Assembly: GCF_000150275.1 (NCBI RefSeq) | Contig: NW_002060946.1 | Span: forward strand, 7,484,829 to 7,548,828 | Direction of reading: 5' to 3' | DNA from: Trichoplax adhaerens | Taxonomy: Eukaryota; Placozoa; Uniplacotomia; Trichoplacea; Trichoplacidae | Length of the DNA stretch: 64,000 nucleotides | Shown: one piece after another, positions 34,012 to 45,809 of the stretch | Numbering within the stretch: position 1 is the first letter of the stretch | How the letters are laid out: each line of letters begins with the position of its first letter | Translations under genes and position numbers: made by a program | Notes under the pieces: generated by a model | Databases searched by the model: none | Seen by the model: only the letters and a program-made list of their open reading frames with translations | Told to the model about the DNA's origin: nothing

Positions 34012-36731
34012 ATGGCCAATAGACCACTTCCAAATGACGAAGATCACCCTCCTAGCTACGTTGATACGGTAAAAGATGACCAATCGATGGTTGTACCTAT
34101 AGCACAACCATCTTCATCGGAAAAAGAGATGCAAGAAGTTACTCCATGTAGCCCAACTATGGATACAGTAAAAGAACAATCGCCACAGACTGTACCTATG
34201 CCGATGCCGATGCCTATGCCTATGCCTATGCAAGGAGTGGATGTCGGTCAATCGCCTTTACCACCACCGATTTTACAGCAGCCAGGAGGTGCTATGCCTG
34301 TACCTCCACCAATATCTCAACAACCAATTGCTGGCCCAGGAGGACCAGATCCTGCTACTCAATCGTACTTTCCACAGTCGCTTCAGTGGATGCAAGTTCC
34401 TGCCCCTAATACTGTCTCCAATGATTGTTCGCCAGGACTTGAACGCCTATTCCAGCTTAGTCAAGTAATAATTTGTCCCGACATACAACAGCAAGAACGT
34501 AAGTTTGCCAATTTCGATAACTTCTTGTATAGGAATGGAATTGAATAGAATAGAAAGAGTAAGTTAAAGTACCGTATTTTCATAAGCACATTAATCAACA
34601 TCAAAGCGTACGTCCTTAATCCCAACATTACCGTAATCACCTTACTTGTGATCATCATACTAAGTCAAGTCAAAAAGTACTTTATCAAACCCTTTTAATA
34701 TAATTACCATTGAGCATGACGGCAAAGCTCTTAAACATCTAGATACTATTAGATCTATAGTTGTTGAATTGCAAGTAAGACTGTAGTCGGGTTATGATAG
34801 GAGTTGGTGTAGAAGCGAATCTATCCAAAATGACCAAATTGGCATATTCTCTATGCTATGATTTCTAGACTACAAACTTACTTTACTGTTCTATACGAGA
34901 TTATGATTAACTAACCTGGGTACTTTAATAAATTGTGCGGTACGTGAAGCTATGATTCTATATGCCATTAAACCTAGAAGAAATCATTACAATCTCAAAT
35001 AGCCTCGCAAAAGTTCTAAGTAACTTATAATATTTGTATGTTGATATAATTTAATTAGCACAAATTTAGTATATGATCAGTTAATATTTAGAAACAATTT
35101 CAATGATTGCGGCTCAGGATATCTCTTAATTCTATCATGTTATGCACTATAGTATTCATGCCGATGTTCCGAAGTAAATACCAGGTAAAAAACAACGCTG
35201 GTCAATTGATCTATTATGCGATTGAAGGTAAGTTTGAAAGATACCACACTTTCAGCAGAATCTTAACATTAACATAGACCGTACAGCAGTAACACTAGTA
35301 GTCTCTTAGATATTCTACTTGATTGACAGTAACTAGTTCTCAGTTGAATATCTTATAAGCCCTATATGTTACTAAGCTATAACTGGCTGTAATTGACTTG
35401 TTACGCGTTGCTCCTTAGATAATGTAACAACAGCGATAAATATGTATGGCTACGATCTAGCTGAAATAGCCCTTTACGATAGCATGGAAAGGAAAGTTAT
35501 GCAACTATCTCGCGCCCTATCCGGCGAAGTATCTGGCTGTTTGAGTGCTATTTTATATAAATTAAATGTTGCTTGCCCTCCGGAAAATATAATTGGCAGC
35601 GTAGTCCAGTAAGTACTCAAATCTCATTATAGGCGTTTTGTAGACATTCAACTAACACCTGGCAATATAGACTATCTGCAGATGTTCTACAAATTAACTT
35701 TAAAAATGACGATGCCAATAGTTAAAGATCTAGCAATTCTTTCGGTATTTAGCTTCTGAGTTATCTCTTTCCATATGTAAAAGATTTACATGACCGTTTA
35801 GGGATTTCTTCATGCTTAATTTTCATATTCGGATCAATTTCAGAACATCTATATTCGGCCCAAAGCATGCTGTAACCTCCCCAAACGGCGTAACTGAATT
35901 AGCAATCAACGGCCCTGGTCACTGCTGTGCAATTCGTGCGGCGGAAGGCTATCTAAATTTTCCGGTATAAAAACGAAGATCTTTACAAGATTATTGTTGC
36001 ATTCGTCACGATAGTATTAAATATAAGTAAAAATTCATTGGATCTTCTAGACTTTGGCAGTTTTATCTCTACTACTCGTAATTCTTTACACTATTATTTC
36101 CGAAACTAATAATTATAAACACACATTTTAAATGCTAGATCATTTCTAAAAGCGGCAAAGTTATTGGCAATGTTGCGAAACACTTACCTAATATGGGAAA
36201 CTTACAATGCAATATGGAAGTTAATTGTACGTAAATTGAGTAAAAATTAAGACGACTTTTCCAAAGTTACGTATTGTATTAGCTATCATAATTAAAATAA
36301 AACATACTGTGGTCTCTTAAACACCAATTTCTTATTAATTCATTTTAACACTGTTTTAGTCCCGACGGATCTCCATCCTAATTTTAAAGCTTTGCTCGTC
36401 GGATTTGCAATTATAATGGTTCGCATTTTCGTCAATTAAAGCCGTTAATTAGAGTAGTACGAACTATTGCAAGAAAATTGAAATATGGAAAATTCTTAAA
36501 TTTTGCTTCAATATATTTTAGGATCATTTAATGATTGCGAGACACCGATATAATCTTATGCACCCAGCCTACTATGGTACCGCAGCGCATTCAAGTAGCG
36601 TTTTTTCCGGTAGCAGTAGCCACATGCACCACCGTCATCGAATGCATCATCACGGAATGCACCATCATCATCACGGAATACACCATCATCATGCCGGAGC
36701 ACATCATTCTCATCACTTTCGGCATCGCTGA
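34012..36731 (+). CDS. Phospholipid scramblase family protein, 7 exons, 409 aa, His-rich tail
   Basis: Exons: 34012-34498, 35153-35227, 35419-35608, 35844-35964, 36139-36226, 36360-36418, 36522-36731 (phases 1,1,2,0,1,0). They join in frame to 409 residues. The proline-rich N-terminus has PPSY (13-16) and a Pro-Met run (about 62-74). The scramblase domain starts at PGLERLFQLSQV (about 140), then YQVKNNAGQLIYYAIEG, PPENIIG, FGPKHAV, GKVIGNVAKHLP, and a C-terminal hydrophobic segment (FKALLVGFAIIM). The family moves phospholipids between membrane leaflets, often in response to Ca2+. The cysteine-rich palmitoylation patch and most acidic residues of the Ca2+ site known in vertebrate PLSCR1 are not evident, so Ca2+-driven activity is uncertain. 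Residues 374-409 hold 21 histidines. The fourth and sixth introns use weak donors (GTATAA, GTTCGC). Confidence 0.9.
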
Positions 36732-39109
36732 AGTCACAGACTCTTATTCAATTGTGAATATCCCCTGAGAGTACAGATTAATTAAGCCGTTATAGAGTGC
36801 AGATTGATATTTTGACAATTTAGTAGTTGACAAAGCCAATTCTTAACTAAGAAATTCCGTATACGATACGTACATTATTACACCTATCAAACCTACGGTT
36901 GAAGTACTGTATTTGAAGAACCGTTGTTGTACGTTATAGTTTTGTTAAAATAACTGTAACTGGATCTTAATCATTTTATATGGTATTACCTGACAATGAC
37001 TACAAGTTACAGGAGTGATATCATATTCATATTATGAATTGCAGACTGTAAAAGATACTAAAAATTTTTTACTTCGAGATCATTGGCAATGCCACCACTT
37101 TGATTACAGAATAGTATTTACTTTCTTATTAAATTTCTAATCCTGTAAAATGAAATTGAATTACTGCGATAGTTAAAGGATCATTGGGATATATAATAAT
37201 TCATAAATTTCTAAATAAAGATTCTAGTAGCTGTACAAATGCCAATCTATTACCTCGCACGCATATTTTAAATTTTCTAAAACTATCCAATATTAGAATT
37301 TCAGCAATTTGCTTGTCACAGAAAATCAATACTACACAATTTACATTTTCACCATTGAACGTCTTATCAGACCAAATATCACTCGTACTTATAAGAGCAA
37401 TTACTTCGAAAACTTTATCAAAGCATTTTTAGCTCAGTTAAAATCTACAAGACTTTATCCTATAATTCTGAATATCAAGATAGCGACTTGGTATTGCTAA
37501 AAGAACCAAATTTATGTATTAAAGTGAAACTCGACAAGAAATTGTTCTAATTTTAATATTTACTGACTGGGCTTTATTACTCTGAACGTTATACAGAGCA
37601 AGGATTCCTTGAAATCGTAACGGAAATACCAATTCTTATTTTAATATTTTAAAAGAAACGTCGATATATTAGGTCTAGTTAAATTGCTGTACTTTTTCAA
37701 ATGCATTATGAAGATTGATATTCACAATAATTATAATTATAGCCCGTTTTCTAGTTCTGTACTGTCAACTGATGCCATAAAATATAGTACTAGTACTGTA
37801 TTATAATACAGGATATAGTATGTCATTGCCCAGGGAAACAAATTTCTAATTGTGAAGAATAAGAGAAACTTAAAAATTGCGATACTGGAAATACAAATAG
37901 ATTCTAGGCTTTCAAAGCAATAGAATAGATAACGCTCCAGTTAGATAGAGGTGAACTCTAGTTATCTATTAAAGTACTAGTAGTAGAAGACAATTATATG
38001 AATATGCGCGGATATATCAACCGGTAAATTTTACAAGATAGGCGTGCCATATCTGCTCTTGAAATTCTAGCAACTTAATAACTGCTGCAAATGGTATCGG
38101 AAATTAATCAAATTATTATGATTCAGACATATTAAACAAGTACCAAGCCCAAGAATACTTGTTAGCTGGCTTGAGATCATCTGTAAGTGTTTCTAAGAAA
38201 GTTTTAGTGCAATTACAGTTACAGTACTGAAATAAACCAATTACTGTATATATTTCACAATAGGCATAAAAATGGTGCGACACGCATCAGTAGTAATTAG
38301 ATATTTTACATTTTTTTAAACATTTTCTAACTAAATAGTCGTGGAATAGATGAACGCCTGTGATGTGTTGAAATACGATCTACTCTCAACTCTAGGGGTA
38401 GTAAGCAATGCCATTGCCTATAACATTAGAATTTTACGCACAGTAATAACTTACATTGTTATATGACAATATTGGTAATTTTATTTGCTGTGGTTAGTGT
38501 AAAAATTGCTATTAACTTATTTAATTTTATATGAATCATGTAGATAAATCTTTAAAACGCTATCTAGGGTGGAACTGGTACGAACTGTTCTTGAATGATA
38601 AGGTACTTGTTAGGTCATAGTTACTAGGTAATCGTATGGACTTTACCTATAATTCTAATAACATATATGATGACTATAACGGATTCTCGATATAGAATAA
38701 ATAACATTTTACCATGACTTTTATTTTTAATACCAAATTTCAGTAGCATATTTCTGAATTCTTATTCAGCAAATTTAAGTAATTAGGATAATTTATGACC
38801 TTGTATTTCTTATTCAAGTTTCTTCTAAACTTATTAAGTAAAGAAAATAACGAAATATAGCAATCTTCTATATGTGGATATAGGATCATGCCGACAAATT
38901 TTTTCCTGGTTAACAATAAATAGTGGTAAATATAAAAAAAAGATTTCCGAAAATTCTCGTACATAGTATTACTATGTAGTACGATACCGAATCCGATATT
39001 TGTACAAACTCATATTTACCAAAGTAATAAATACAAATATATAAATTTCGTACTTCGATCGGAGTAATAATGTTATTTCAGAAAATAATTATCCTAGTCA
39101 ATATAGAAT
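36732..39109. other. Intergenic, nothing recognised
   Basis: About 2.4 kb after the scramblase gene. Short frames (37184, 37309, 38740-) lack family features. No repeat copy recognised. Confidence 0.4.
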
Positions 39110-39124
39110 TTAAAAACGGCTTTA

Positions 39125-39600
39125 TTTACAGAGCTTAAAAATAGTAAAGCAATAATTGCCGTGATCAATTAATGATAAGAAACTAATCCAAAGTATCCCG
39201 AGCTAAGAGAAGGGAAGTCTAGTGCACTCCAGCTCATCTCTGCAGTTCTTAAATACATTTCGTTTTAATCTATTTACTTTACTGCCTACAGTTAGACCTG
39301 AATCATCAGACAGAAGGCTTTTTTCTCAAATAGATCATCATTATAGTTTTTCAGTACGAGTCATTTTGCTTAAAATATCAAAACTCTTCCGTTAATATCT
39401 AATACTATAAGGTGTTAAGCATTTTCGAGTTACATTAATCTGATTACCATACTTAACCAAGTTCTAGACATTAGTATTAATCAACGATTTTTAATATTAT
39501 AATTAACAACCATCTAATATCACATCATGATAATATCTATTTTTAGAAGTCTAACTATTCATATCTCAAATATAGATATCAATACAATCAAACATAGGGT
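39125..39600 (-). repeat. Dispersed repeat family R, copy 4
   Basis: Minus-strand match to 24715-25160 and to the plus-strand copies at 14055 and 60335. It duplicated together with the downstream receptor. Non-coding. Confidence 0.7.
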
Positions 39601-39870
39601 GTATTACTACAGTCGGCTATTAAATAGTAACTATAATGAGAATACAAGCCATACCGGGTAATTTTACTAGCTACAGAAGTTAATAAAGGTCACTAAATAT
39701 CTTACACATTACCAAGGTTAATGAAAAACAAACTGACCATTTAAAGACAATAGTAAAAGGCAATTGTTATTATTTAAACAGAAAATAGCCTTAATTAAAT
39801 ATTTTGCTGCAATCAATTACTATATAATTGAACTACATCTTTCGCCAAGTCACTTCTTCAATCTTGCAAT

Positions 39871-40818
39871 ATGGATATGAATAACACTACTGATCTTATT
39901 GATGTTAATTTTATGATACAGTCGATTTCTATCCTGGGTATAGTTGGTAATTTGGCTCTACTAAGTATTATTATTTTCTCCAAAAGATTAAAAGATCCGT
40001 CGTATATTTTTGTCCTCAACATTTCAGCTTCGGATCTTATCACCGCGATTCAAGTACTGATAATATTCTCGTTTTCTAATAGGAATTCTCCACAGCTCTT
40101 AAATACTAGCAATATTATTTGTAAAGTATTTTACACTATATTTTCTGCATCTTATATTGCTTCAACATTAAGTTTAATGTTAATAAGCTTATATAGATTG
40201 AAAATTGTGAGTGATCCTCATCGATTCAAGCATACGTCAATTATTTATAAGCATAGCGCTAAGTTTGCTATAACAGTATGGATTACGAGTTTATTACTAG
40301 CATTACCCACTTATTTTGCATTGCATTTCTCTCCAATTACTGATAGCTGTGATATATATCATCCGTATGGAAATATTTTCAATAGTATTTTCCTCACAAG
40401 TACATTAGTAATTGCTTATATTATCCCAGGAATAATCATGTTTGTAAATTATGCTCGAATAGCATTTATAATGGGAGCTCGAATTTTTCCGCTAATAAAT
40501 AATACCGAACTAAGTACAGCATCATGGAAACGTTCTAAAAGTATTTTTAATCTTTTAGCTGCTGCTACGGCTTTGTATATGTTACTTTCATGGCCATTTA
40601 TTTCATCTTTAATGATATTATCTTTCGCTAACGAAACTCAATCTAACCTAATTGAACACAATCCTGATATAGCGTTTGCTGTTACGTCCGCTTTCACAGC
40701 TTCGAACTTAGTATATGTTATTAATCCATTTCTATTCTTGATATTTGATACAAATGTAAGATCTAGTATTAACAAAGTCTGGGGACAATGTCTGCATAAA
40801 TTTACAAATCATGCCTGA
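39871..40818 (+). CDS. Class A (rhodopsin-like) GPCR, orphan, subfamily II
   Basis: Single-exon receptor of up to 315 residues with seven hydrophobic helices. The frame opens at 39871, but the methionine at 39877 aligns with the start of the paralogue at 25446 and may be the real start. Seen: Gly-Asn in TM1; Ser-Asp in TM2; C84 (TM3) and C160 (loop 2); S-L-Y-R109-L in place of DRY; TM6 LYMLLSWPF; TM7 INPFLFLIFDTN. Loop 2 keeps YHPYGNIFN. Relative to 25446, changes cluster in TM4, TM5 and loop 2, while TM1, the first cytoplasmic loop and TM6 are nearly unchanged. Ligand unknown. Confidence 0.93.
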   Translation: MDMNNTTDLIDVNFMIQSISILGIVGNLALLSIIIFSKRLKDPSYIFVLNISASDLITAIQVLIIFSFSNRNSPQLLNTSNIICKVFYTIFSASYIASTLSLMLISLYRLKIVSDPHRFKHTSIIYKHSAKFAITVWITSLLLALPTYFALHFSPITDSCDIYHPYGNIFNSIFLTSTLVIAYIIPGIIMFVNYARIAFIMGARIFPLINNTELSTASWKRSKSIFNLLAAATALYMLLSWPFISSLMILSFANETQSNLIEHNPDIAFAVTSAFTASNLVYVINPFLFLIFDTNVRSSINKVWGQCLHKFTNHA

Positions 40819-42413
40819 TAATGTTAACAGAAATAAAGATGATATGATATCTAATTTTATCATGAGAGTTAAATTTTAGAAATAGTCTTTTAACACTATG
40901 ATATATTTCTTATTCGAGGAAATGAATGTGAATTCATACTCGTTGAATTAAAAAAAACGAATATACGTAAATATTGTTAATTTTTAAATAGGTTGAACTT
41001 GTTCGGTCTTATAGATATATATTAGTTAAAGACTTTCATTTTATTTTCAGTATTCTTGCATAAAACGAGTTTAAAATTTAAAGATTGATTTATGTTAACG
41101 AATTATGAAATTCAAGGAATATAAAAGTTGAACGAAAAGTTTAATTAACTCACAGACTTTATACCAGGTACTTATAACAGCCATTGGCTACTTACCGTAC
41201 AAGGACAATTTAATAGTACAAACAGACCGCATAATTTTCTAGTTTTAGAAAATAAAACCAGAAAACAAAGGAATCTTATAAAATAAACCTTTAATTCGTT
41301 TTCTTTACATTGAAAATTGTTAAAAGGATAAAGCGTCGACGTTGCTCAATCCAATGACATTATATTAATTATAGATCATTGCAGCACGTTATTTAAATTA
41401 AAGTAAAACCAATTTCTTTCGGTTACACAAAAATATTTTGTACCGATTCAAAATTATAGATCCATAACTCAAAATTAGCTAATCCAGGCATCGGTTACTT
41501 TATAGCATCTTATGCATAACATATGTAACAATATAACATAGGTTAAGGCTAATGTCAGAAATTGGTCCATACGCGTAAATATCGGACATTGGCCGTAACA
41601 TATATAAATGTGAATTGTGTAATAACTAATTAGAAGATTCTCTAAGTCATTACATTCTAAAAATAGGTTGCATTAAGTTAAAGCTGCTAATGAATTGACT
41701 TCTATTCCGTAATATTATGGCCTCGTCAGAATCTCTGGCTAATCTTATATTTGAGATTTCTAACAAAAGTCAAAAATTTCTATGTCTTTACTATACGTCA
41801 AATTCCCGTCAGAAAGCTTTATAACCATTTAAGCTATACTTCTAAATCATGTGCTATGAAAGGATAATCGCAGGAAATAAAAGACAGCCAAAGAAATGAA
41901 ATTATTATTAATATCTAATGCTGTATGAATATCGATCTTAACGCTAAAAACAAACCTTTCATTTATAGCCAATCTTACTAGTTTTAAAAACTATATGTGA
42001 TACATTAACACTTAGGAAAATCTAAAATACTTATACCTTGAAATCATTTTTTAACTAAAACATGCGGTTAAATTTGAAAATAAGAAATTCTAATACCCAA
42101 TTCTATAAACTACCAAAATTGTGTTGCTAAGCACCCTCAAAGGATTTAAGTCATATTAAAAGTAAATTCAAGAATTTTAGTCTGTTTTCGGAACGAGAAG
42201 TATATTAGTGTATTAAAGGGTGTAGAGCATATTAATAATGTAATAGAGAATCCGTTAATTTCGTTATAATATCACTTCTGCGCAAATAACAGTTTCGCCT
42301 CTAAATAAGGGGAAGTATTATATTACGCTTATTTATTGTAATTTATATTTTAATATTAAAAATTTAGTACTCATAAATATTCATACCCTATATTTTCCCC
42401 GGTACTCCTATGG
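40819..42413. other. Intergenic part of duplicated block
   Basis: Non-coding, collinear with 26.4-28.2 kb. An extra stretch of about 80 bases near 41523-41600 contains the imperfect inverted pair AATGTCAGAAATT and AATATCGGACATT, absent from the copy at about 27.1 kb. Confidence 0.5.
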
Positions 42414-42418
42414 TCATG

Positions 42419-42970
42419 TGTTACAGTGTTGCGTTGTCATTAGGATAGTTTAATAAGTACTGTAGTAGCTAGTATGTAGAATATCCATATTTGTAGTGCT
42501 AGGTAAGATAAGTAATCCCTTAACGTGGATGTTGTTTGTAATAGTTCATTACATATTTGATATTGATTGTTATTGTGTAATAGACAGCAGTAAGATGATT
42601 CAAGTTCTAGTTGATGATAGTTGAATTAGACTACCTACGAGCTTAGATTAAGATTAAGTATGAGTAAGAGATTCAAAATATTTACTGATAGAAAAGCTAT
42701 GTAAGGAATATCTCAGTTCGAGATGTTTCTCCTAGTAAGGTATAATAATAATACTGTTGTTGCTTACAAATTAGACGGTTCCTATATAAACGGGAACATT
42801 TGAGTTGAGTGGTGTGGTAAAAAGTTGTAGATGTATCTTTGCTAATAAAAGTTTCATCTTTACAGTCTTTCGCTGTGTGTGTTTAACGTTATGTGAATGG
42901 GTGTTAAAGTCAGCAGCTACTTATAGACTTTTACTGTACGTTACTTTGTCGCAGAAGTGAAATTGTGACA
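42419..42970 (+). mobile_element. Solo-LTR-like element, family B (552 bp, perfect TSD)
   Basis: Starts TGTTACAGTG and ends AATTGTGACA. Perfect 5-bp duplications TCATG flank it (42414-42418, 42971-42975). The paralogous site near 28.25 kb is uninterrupted. It carries CCTATATAAACGGG (TATA box) at about 42780 and GCTAATAAAAG (poly-A signal) at about 42841, the layout of an LTR promoter and R region. No internal coding region. Same family as 15378-15850. Confidence 0.88.
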
Positions 42971-42975
42971 TCATG

Positions 42976-44069
42976 AAACATTAATGTAACTTTATATTTT
43001 GATTTATTTTCGACTCAGTGTCGCGATCGATGTAGTGATAAAAGAATATAGAGGAATGCAGTTATACTAGAATCTATGCCAATCTAGCAAGTCACTTTTT
43101 TACCTACTAGTAATTCGAACTACTTCAGACTTCAAAGGCTTGATTTTGTACTGAAGTGCGGTTAATTTTGCTTTTCCAGGTTATGAATCTAACTGTTATC
43201 CTCGTAAAAATAACTTTCTGCACGTGGTGTACAGTTATTTATTGGTTAGTAAACTTTGTATCAAATTTATCTCCCCAAATTGTTTATGTTTGAGCTTTAT
43301 AACAAAAGTGAAAATAATTTTCTTTTCGCTCTAGTTATATTTAGCAAAATGGACATCAGACCTAGCTATCATACAATATTATTATTGCTTAAAGAAATAG
43401 TTGCTCCAATATAGCGCCTTATCGTGGGAAAATCTTCACTGCTACATTCATACACATTTTAAATTATCATCAAGCCATTATTAAGTATTCAGCTCTCAAT
43501 ACTGTTTTAAAGCAAACCACAATGACAACCATAATAGGTGTTGAAGATTTACTATATATCGTACCGTTCTGTAGTATACGTTAAAATTTCTTTTTAAACA
43601 AATATTTCAAGTATTTTATATCCTTTACCAGATAACATATAAAATTTCATATAATCTTAGGAAATAACAACTATGTAATTAGTTAAAGCTACATTCAACT
43701 GTACAGTATGTTATACGTGCATTTACTTAACTAGAGTTACTTTAATTATAATTGATAACAAAAAATCTGATCATTAAAATAGTAATCACATGTTTTCCTA
43801 GGCTCTAATATATATTATCGTTTAGACTGTAATAATAGCTTATAATAATGGCGAAAAGCACGTTAGCGATTTTAAATTATAACTGCAGGTACCAATAAAT
43901 TAAATTATCTAGAAGAAGATCTTTTAAGTTAATTAAAATCGAAATTTATAATAAGGCCTGATTAAATTATTACGAAGTGTAGGACCAGATCAAACTGCAC
44001 TGCATGGATATTTAGATTTAAAATATTCTATAGCCTTGTTACAGTACCGTCAACTGGATAATCAAAGTG
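42976..44069. other. Intergenic part of duplicated block
   Basis: Collinear with about 28.25-29.24 kb, without a conserved open frame. Confidence 0.45.
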
Positions 44070-44074
44070 ATCAG

Positions 44075-44509
44075 TGTCACGGTACGAACTACCGTGAAGA
44101 AATAGCTATCTAAATTTGGTTAATATAGTATAGTGATATTATATTACAACTAGTTACTTACAATAGGAATTACTCTAATTATAAATGTGTTACAGTAAAT
44201 TTATTGCTGTGCTGTAATATGTGCTGAAATGATTCTGTGAATGGACATATTGTAGTCCGACTGTGAAAAACTAGTTAGTAGATGTTCTCACCCAAGTGTT
44301 ATTATAAGATGACTTGTGAATGTTAGCTGCTGTAGAAGGGTATATAAACCCGTCAGATAGTTGAATAAAGCAGTTCTCAATTGTATAGTTGTTTTAACGT
44401 AGAATCAAAGGCGTCTAAATTCTTGTAAGTAGGGATACTGAATCCCGGAGACTATAGTAATTTAGAGATTTGTTTTACGTTATACTTGTCACGAAGTTGG
44501 TTTGTGACA
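44075..44509 (+). mobile_element. Solo-LTR-like element, family C (435 bp, perfect TSD)
   Basis: Ends TGTCAC and GTGACA. Perfect 5-bp duplications ATCAG flank it (44070-44074, 44510-44514). The empty site reads GCGATCAGATATC near 29250. The first bases form a perfect hairpin (CACGGTA-CGAAC-TACCGTG). Internally GGTATATAAACCCG is followed about 20 bases later by GAATAAAGC, a TATA box and poly-A signal as in a compact LTR. No coding region. Confidence 0.88.
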
Positions 44510-44514
44510 ATCAG

Positions 44515-45809
44515 ATATCTCTTTAAGAAATTAAAACTTTTTCGAAGTCTCCGTTGTTTTCCTAGTCTGATAAAGTGATCTTCGAAACAATAAATCAAGA
44601 ACTACAGTTTCTTGCAAATTTCACTTTATTACAGAAGTTAGGTTCGTCTAACTACCAATAGTGAAATATTTTTACTTCGAATCGAGAACGTTTTCTGTAG
44701 AATCTTTAAATCGTCTTCGTCTCTTGAATTTCACAGGAATTGACGATCGCAATGCATTGCTACATTCGACATGATTTTGATTGCTATTAATACGGTTTAT
44801 ATGCGAGTATCTTAAAACAAAATTTTACGTGATGCAAAAGAAAAATCGTTATGCGTAAACCTGCTTAAGAAAATTTTGCATTTAGACTCTTGCTTGATTT
44901 ATTGTGTAGCAGGCTACGTAATTAAGTTATTTTCGCATGCTTGCTAGCAGTAATTTCCTTAGTCATCATCTTCATGGATTCAGTATTCTAATTAATTATC
45001 CGTTTAACCGGAAACTAACATACTTCTTCGCAATAATTGCGTTAGCCTGATGCTATACCACGAGCGAACTACTCCAGTTTATAATAAGCCTAGAGGGAGT
45101 CTTCAGTTGGTACGTTATAACATTAGAAAAAAATATGCGACTAATTTAATTTTTTATAAGTAACAATACCAATCATACTAGTGCTATAGCTCTTAATCTA
45201 GTCCAAATAAAAGTCGAAATTAAATTGCTCTTGATAATAGACGCTCATTTTACAATATAATGGTCATTATTAACGATGAGTGGATATCATTTTTCTATTA
45301 AAACTTTTGATGAAAATTTTTGAAGAAAGAAGCCGTACAATTTTTCAGTAAACCGACGTCAACACGGGGAATCTACCTTTGTTTATTAATCTTATTCCTT
45401 TTCGCTACTTCTTCCTTTTTTCTCTTATTAATGATGCAAGTCTAAGCCAATTTTACGCTTGCTAAATTAATAATCTTAGGATAATGAATTCAATTGCTGG
45501 ATATTTAGTATTTACTATGTAGAAATAAGACCAGAATATCAGCAGCCCCTAAAACTGTAATTGACGAAATTTGATAAATAAAAGTTCACCCGATATATGA
45601 CATATTAACAAAACTAATCATTCTCGCTGTTCAAGTTTGTAATTCTTAATTTCTTATCAAGTTTTGTAAAAACTCCTACTTTCAATTACTTCAGCCTTGG
45701 TAATCAAAAAATACAATTCCTAAACTACTAAGTTGTTTAATTTGAACAATTTCATATGCTAATGGAATAAAGTAAGCAAGATTTGACTTAACAACATACA
45801 GCACTAATC
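44515..45809. other. Intergenic: end of duplicated block, then unique DNA
   Basis: Up to 45093 this parallels 29.25-29.74 kb. An extra piece near 44565-44660 is bounded by inverted ATAAAGTGA/TCACTTTAT and looks like a tiny hairpin insertion. From 45094 to the receptor pseudogene the DNA is unique in this window, and no gene was seen. Confidence 0.45.

Larger units (their letters stand above)
31741..34200 (+). repeat. Segmental duplication block including scramblase promoter (copy at 23355-24690)
   Basis: See the copy at 23355. Extra DNA in this copy includes about 260 bases near 32837-33095 and the TACAG minisatellite. The 88-codon frame at 32346 is not preserved in the other copy and is not called as a gene. 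Confidence 0.75.
39110..45093 (+). repeat. Segmental duplication block (copy at 24700-29737)
   Basis: Partner of the 24.7 kb block. It contains the receptor at 39871, a family R repeat and two LTR-like insertions with clear target duplications. Short extra pieces near 41523-41600, 43855-43925 and 44565-44660 also distinguish it. Confidence 0.85.

Noticed and set aside
36535-36768. Alternative frame over the last scramblase exon
   Set aside because: The histidine-rich frame is the one that continues in phase from the previous exon; this is its shadow.
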